Of a stretch of DNA of 64,000 bases, positions 61,360 to 64,000 are shown piece by piece. Source of the DNA: Serratia liquefaciens (GTDB taxonomy: Bacteria; Pseudomonadota; Gammaproteobacteria; Enterobacterales; Enterobacteriaceae); assembly GCA_012719855.1 (NCBI GenBank), contig JAAXZN010000060.1:1-64000 (forward strand), read 5' to 3'. Both the position numbers and the translations under genes were made by a program. A model generated the notes under the pieces. It was not told where the DNA came from. It saw only the letters and a program-made list of their open reading frames with translations, and ran no database searches. The stretch's first letter is position 1, and each line of letters starts with the position of its first letter.

Positions 61360-62115
61360 ATGCCTATACACCTACTGATTGTCGACGCCCTCAACCTTAT
61401 CCGCCGCATTCACGCCGTGCAGGGGTCTCCCTGTGTCAACGCCTGCCAGCACGCCGTGCAACAGTTGATCCAGCATAGCCGCCCAACGCACGCGGTGGCG
61501 GTATTCGACGAGGACGATCGCAGCGAAAGCTGGCGTCACCAGATCCTGCCCGACTACAAGGCCGGACGTTCGCCGATGCCGGAGAATTTACAGCAGGAAA
61601 TGCCCCAGCTTCGCCAGGCGTTCGAAGCCCTTGGCGTTGCCTGTTGGCACTCGCCAGGCAATGAAGCGGACGATCTGGCGGCAACGCTGACGGCCAAAAT
61701 CGCAGGCGGCGGCCATCAGGTCACTATTGTGTCCACCGACAAAGGTTACTGCCAGTTGTTGGCACCCAGCGTGCAAATCCGCGATTACTTTCAAAAGCGC
61801 TGGCTGGATATGCCGTTTGTGCAGCAGGAGTTTGGGGTATCGCCACAGCAGTTGGCGGACTACTGGGGATTGGCGGGGATCAGCAGCAGCAAGATCCCTG
61901 GCGTAGCCGGCATCGGACCGAAAACGGCGGTGCTGCTGTTGCAGCAGGCAGGTTCGCTGGACGGGCTCTACCAGACCCTGGAGCAGGTGCCGGAGAAATG
62001 GCGCGGCAAACTGCAACAACACCGCGATATGGCCTATGTCAGTAAAAAGGTCGCCACCTTGCGCACCGACCTGACGTTAACCGGTAACCTGCAACAACTG
62101 CGGTTACCGGCTTAA
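61360..62115 (+). CDS. xni: Flap endonuclease Xni (ExoIX)
   Basis: Xni (YgdG) is a 5' flap endonuclease related to the 5' nuclease domain of DNA polymerase I; it has a role in primer/flap processing. Metal-binding acidic residues appear in [18 protein letters not shown] and [10 protein letters not shown]; a helix-three-turn-helix/H2TH region is [16 protein letters not shown]. The 251-aa length equals E. coli Xni. I use the ATG at 61360; upstream in-frame TTG at 61342 lies inside the repeat. Confidence 0.94.
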   Translation: MPIHLLIVDALNLIRRIHAVQGSPCVNACQHAVQQLIQHSRPTHAVAVFDEDDRSESWRHQILPDYKAGRSPMPENLQQEMPQLRQAFEALGVACWHSPGNEADDLAATLTAKIAGGGHQVTIVSTDKGYCQLLAPSVQIRDYFQKRWLDMPFVQQEFGVSPQQLADYWGLAGISSSKIPGVAGIGPKTAVLLLQQAGSLDGLYQTLEQVPEKWRGKLQQHRDMAYVSKKVATLRTDLTLTGNLQQLRLPA

Positions 62116-62141
62116 ACCAGGGCGCGACTGCGCCCTGTCAA

Positions 62142-63245
62142 TCAGTCACGCTCGTCGCGACGCCCACCCACGGCCGACCACATGCGGCGGACGTGTACGG
62201 TAACTTCTTCACGATCGTGATACAGCTGCTTGGCATGAATTTGTGAGCTGATACCCGCCGCATCCAAGGCTTCCTTGATCGACTGCAGGTTCTGCGAAAC
62301 CTCTTCGTAGCGTTTTTTCATCGGCAGCTTCAGGTTGAAGATCGCCTCGCGGCACCAGCCTTTCACCAACCACTGGATCATCAAACTGGTCACCTTGGCA
62401 GGTTTTTCCACCATGTCACACACCAGCCAGTAAATCTTGCTGCTGGAAGGTTCATACCTGAAACCGTCGGCGCGATGATGGGTTACCTGACCGGTATCCA
62501 TCAGGCTTGGCGCCATCGGGCCATTGTCCACCGCGTGCACCATCATGCTGCGTTGCACCAGTTGGTAGGTCCAACCGCCCGGACAGGCCCCCAGATCGAC
62601 CGCATGCATGCCGCTGGCCAAACGCTCGTCCCACTCGTCGGCGGGGATAAACACGTGGAATGCCTCTTCCAGCTTCAGCGTAGAGCGGCTTGGCGCGTCG
62701 GAAGGGAACTTAAGACGCGGAATGCCCATATAGAACGGCGAGTTGTTGTTGCTGAAGGAGTAACCGACATAACAGCAACCCGGCGCGATAAAGAACACGT
62801 GCACCACTGGACGGGTTGCATTCTCACGCGCCATCAACACTTTCTGCTCACGCATCGCGGCGCGCAACGGCACCGTCAGTTTGCGACAGAACTTCATCAG
62901 CTCTTTGCTTTCGTTGGTGTCCGGCACTTCTACTCGCAGCTCACCACCACGGTCGACCACGCCAATCAGCATGCCGACGATCGGCGATACGCGATCTTCC
63001 GGCGGTAGATCGCGCAGCAGCTCACCCACCACCAACATCTGGCGGGCAAAAATCAGTTCACGGAACGGAATTTCCCGCGCCAGGCGATCGGCATCGTCCG
63101 GCTGATAGCACTCGAAAAGCACGTAGCCGCTGTTGTCCTTCACTCTGGCGAAGCCAAACACTTCCAGTTCGGCAGCCTTGGCGGTAATTTCCGCCGCACA
63201 CTCTTTTTCAAAACCCTGGCGGCAATACAACGCAATCTTATTCAT
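62142..63245 (-). CDS. rlmM: 23S rRNA 2'-O-ribose C2498 methyltransferase
   Basis: RlmM methylates C2498 of 23S rRNA. An N-terminal THUMP domain (about 1-180) precedes a Rossmann-type methyltransferase domain with the SAM-binding motif [14 protein letters not shown] (about 217-230) and the lysine of NLKLPMKKR near residue 307. Length 367 aa (E. coli 366). Its start overlaps the ygdD stop by 8 bases. Convergent with xni. Confidence 0.95.
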   Translation of the reverse strand: MNKIALYCRQGFEKECAAEITAKAAELEVFGFARVKDNSGYVLFECYQPDDADRLAREIPFRELIFARQMLVVGELLRDLPPEDRVSPIVGMLIGVVDRGGELRVEVPDTNESKELMKFCRKLTVPLRAAMREQKVLMARENATRPVVHVFFIAPGCCYVGYSFSNNNSPFYMGIPRLKFPSDAPSRSTLKLEEAFHVFIPADEWDERLASGMHAVDLGACPGGWTYQLVQRSMMVHAVDNGPMAPSLMDTGQVTHHRADGFRYEPSSSKIYWLVCDMVEKPAKVTSLMIQWLVKGWCREAIFNLKLPMKKRYEEVSQNLQSIKEALDAAGISSQIHAKQLYHDREEVTVHVRRMWSAVGGRRDERD

Positions 63246-63633
63246 GGCGCTCGGCCTTTTTCCTCAGACGCAAAGCGCCAATCAACATCAATACCCAACC
63301 GGCCAGGAAACACACGCCGCCAATCGGCGTGATATAGACCCAGACCTTCAGGTGCGACAGCGCCAGACAGTACAGGCTGCCGCTGAACAGTACGGTGCCG
63401 AGCGCCAATAACGCCCCGCTCCAGTAAAACCACAGGCTGACACGGCGTTGCATCGCCACCGCCAGCGCCAGGATCGTCAGGGTATGAAAGCCCTGATAGT
63501 CCAGCCCGGTACGGATCCAGGCCATCTCGTTAGCGCCCAGCGTGCCACTTAATACGTGTGCGCCAAACGCGCCCAGAGCAACAAATACAAAACCGCTGAT
63601 AGCGGCAAAAATCAGCATTGAACGACTGCTCAT
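63238..63633 (-). CDS. ygdD: YgdD, DUF423 membrane protein
   Basis: A 131-aa membrane protein (four hydrophobic helices) of the DUF423 family, same length as E. coli YgdD; starts [15 protein letters not shown] and carries the family segment [12 protein letters not shown]. Function unknown. It overlaps rlmM by 8 bases and lies between gcvA and rlmM as in E. coli. Confidence 0.92.
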   Translation of the reverse strand: MSSRSMLIFAAISGFVFVALGAFGAHVLSGTLGANEMAWIRTGLDYQGFHTLTILALAVAMQRRVSLWFYWSGALLALGTVLFSGSLYCLALSHLKVWVYITPIGGVCFLAGWVLMLIGALRLRKKAERHE

Positions 63634-63685
63634 CGTTATTTACCTTTATTGAAAAAAACCGGCGGCGACAAAACGGCGACCGGCC

Positions 63686-64000
63686 TCATTGTTCGTAGCG
63701 AAAGCGGAACTTTTCTTGCTCGCTGGCTGCCCGCGCCAGGATCCACTGACGAAAGGCGGCTATTTTACCCAGTTCTGCCTGACTGTCATGACATACCAGA
63801 TAAAAAGCATTTTTACTGACCAGGACGTCGTTGAACGGGCATACCAATCGCCCGGCCTCGATCTCGGTCTGCGCCATCACGTTATTGACCAGGGCAATCC
63901 CCTGCCCATGCACTGCCGCCTGCACCACCATGGCGCTGTGGCTGAAAATCGGCCCCTGCTGCACATTGATGTGCTGCAACCCCAACTGGCGCGTGTAGGC
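63686..64000 (-). CDS. gcvA: LysR-type regulator GcvA, C-terminal part (cut by window edge)
   Basis: 105 codons of the effector-binding domain of a LysR-family regulator; the 5' part lies beyond the right edge. The stretch HINVQQGPIFSHSAMVVQAA and the end AEQEKFRFRYEQ-type C-terminus match E. coli GcvA closely. GcvA activates or, with GcvR, represses the glycine-cleavage operon gcvTHP and activates the small RNA gene gcvB. Next to ygdD, as in E. coli. Confidence 0.93.
   Translation of the reverse strand, partial: AYTRQLGLQHINVQQGPIFSHSAMVVQAAVHGQGIALVNNVMAQTEIEAGRLVCPFNDVLVSKNAFYLVCHDSQAELGKIAAFRQWILARAASEQEKFRFRYEQ

Overview
This window is chromosomal DNA from an enterobacterium, most likely a Serratia or close relative (Yersiniaceae). 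I base this on near-E. coli protein sequences, enterobacterial gene order, a Serratia/Yersinia-type palindromic intergenic repeat and a fairly high GC content. No database search was possible, so gene names rest on recalled family sequences, motifs and order.

Layout. (1) 1-210: P1 and P2 promoters of a ribosomal RNA operon firing out of the window on the minus strand. (2) 211-9,050: gmhB, the MetJ-controlled methionine importer metNIQ, rcsF-trmO, proS, nlpE, yaeQ-arfB and yaeP-rof. (3) 9,050-21,440: a small cytochrome c, tilS, then a complete acid-stress lysine decarboxylase system (cadC, cadB, cadA, dtpC) placed beside its paralogue ldcC. Between them lie gloA2 and a divergent pair: a MarR-type regulator with a four-cysteine tail and a tiny CPVC thioredoxin-like protein. 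(4) 21,500-41,260: the conserved envelope/translation run on the minus strand: rpsB-tsf-pyrH-frr-dxr-uppS-cdsA-rseP-bamA-skp-lpxD-fabZ-lpxA-lpxB-rnhB-dnaE-accA. (5) 41,620-46,560: map, glnD, dapD and yaeH on the plus strand. (6) 46,650-64,000: a segment that in E. coli lies far away (about 60 min): yqcA, truC, yqcC, csrB, syd, a queF remnant, ppnN, xni, rlmM, ygdD and gcvA. pbpC and a giant alpha-2-macroglobulin gene are inserted between truC and yqcC, and an MFS transporter sits between yqcC and csrB.

The CadC/CadB/CadA/DtpC set imports and decarboxylates lysine (and imports di- and tripeptides) to resist acid, while LdcC is the usual constitutive isoform. BamA, Skp, LpxA/B/D, FabZ, RseP, CdsA, UppS and Dxr together build outer membrane, lipid A, phospholipid and undecaprenyl carrier. 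PbpC and the macroglobulin are a repair/defence pair in the periplasm.

Most noteworthy: (a) the MarR-Cys4/CPVC pair with back-to-back promoters and two related operators; (b) queF reduced to its first 16 codons and its last ~30 codons; (c) the unannotated CsrB RNA at 58,308-58,667 with about 25 GGA triplets; (d) a candidate small RNA or attenuated leader between dxr and uppS; (e) a palindromic element at the yaeH/yqcA rearrangement boundary and another that supplies the leader of xni. No transposase, phage gene, CRISPR array or tRNA was seen.
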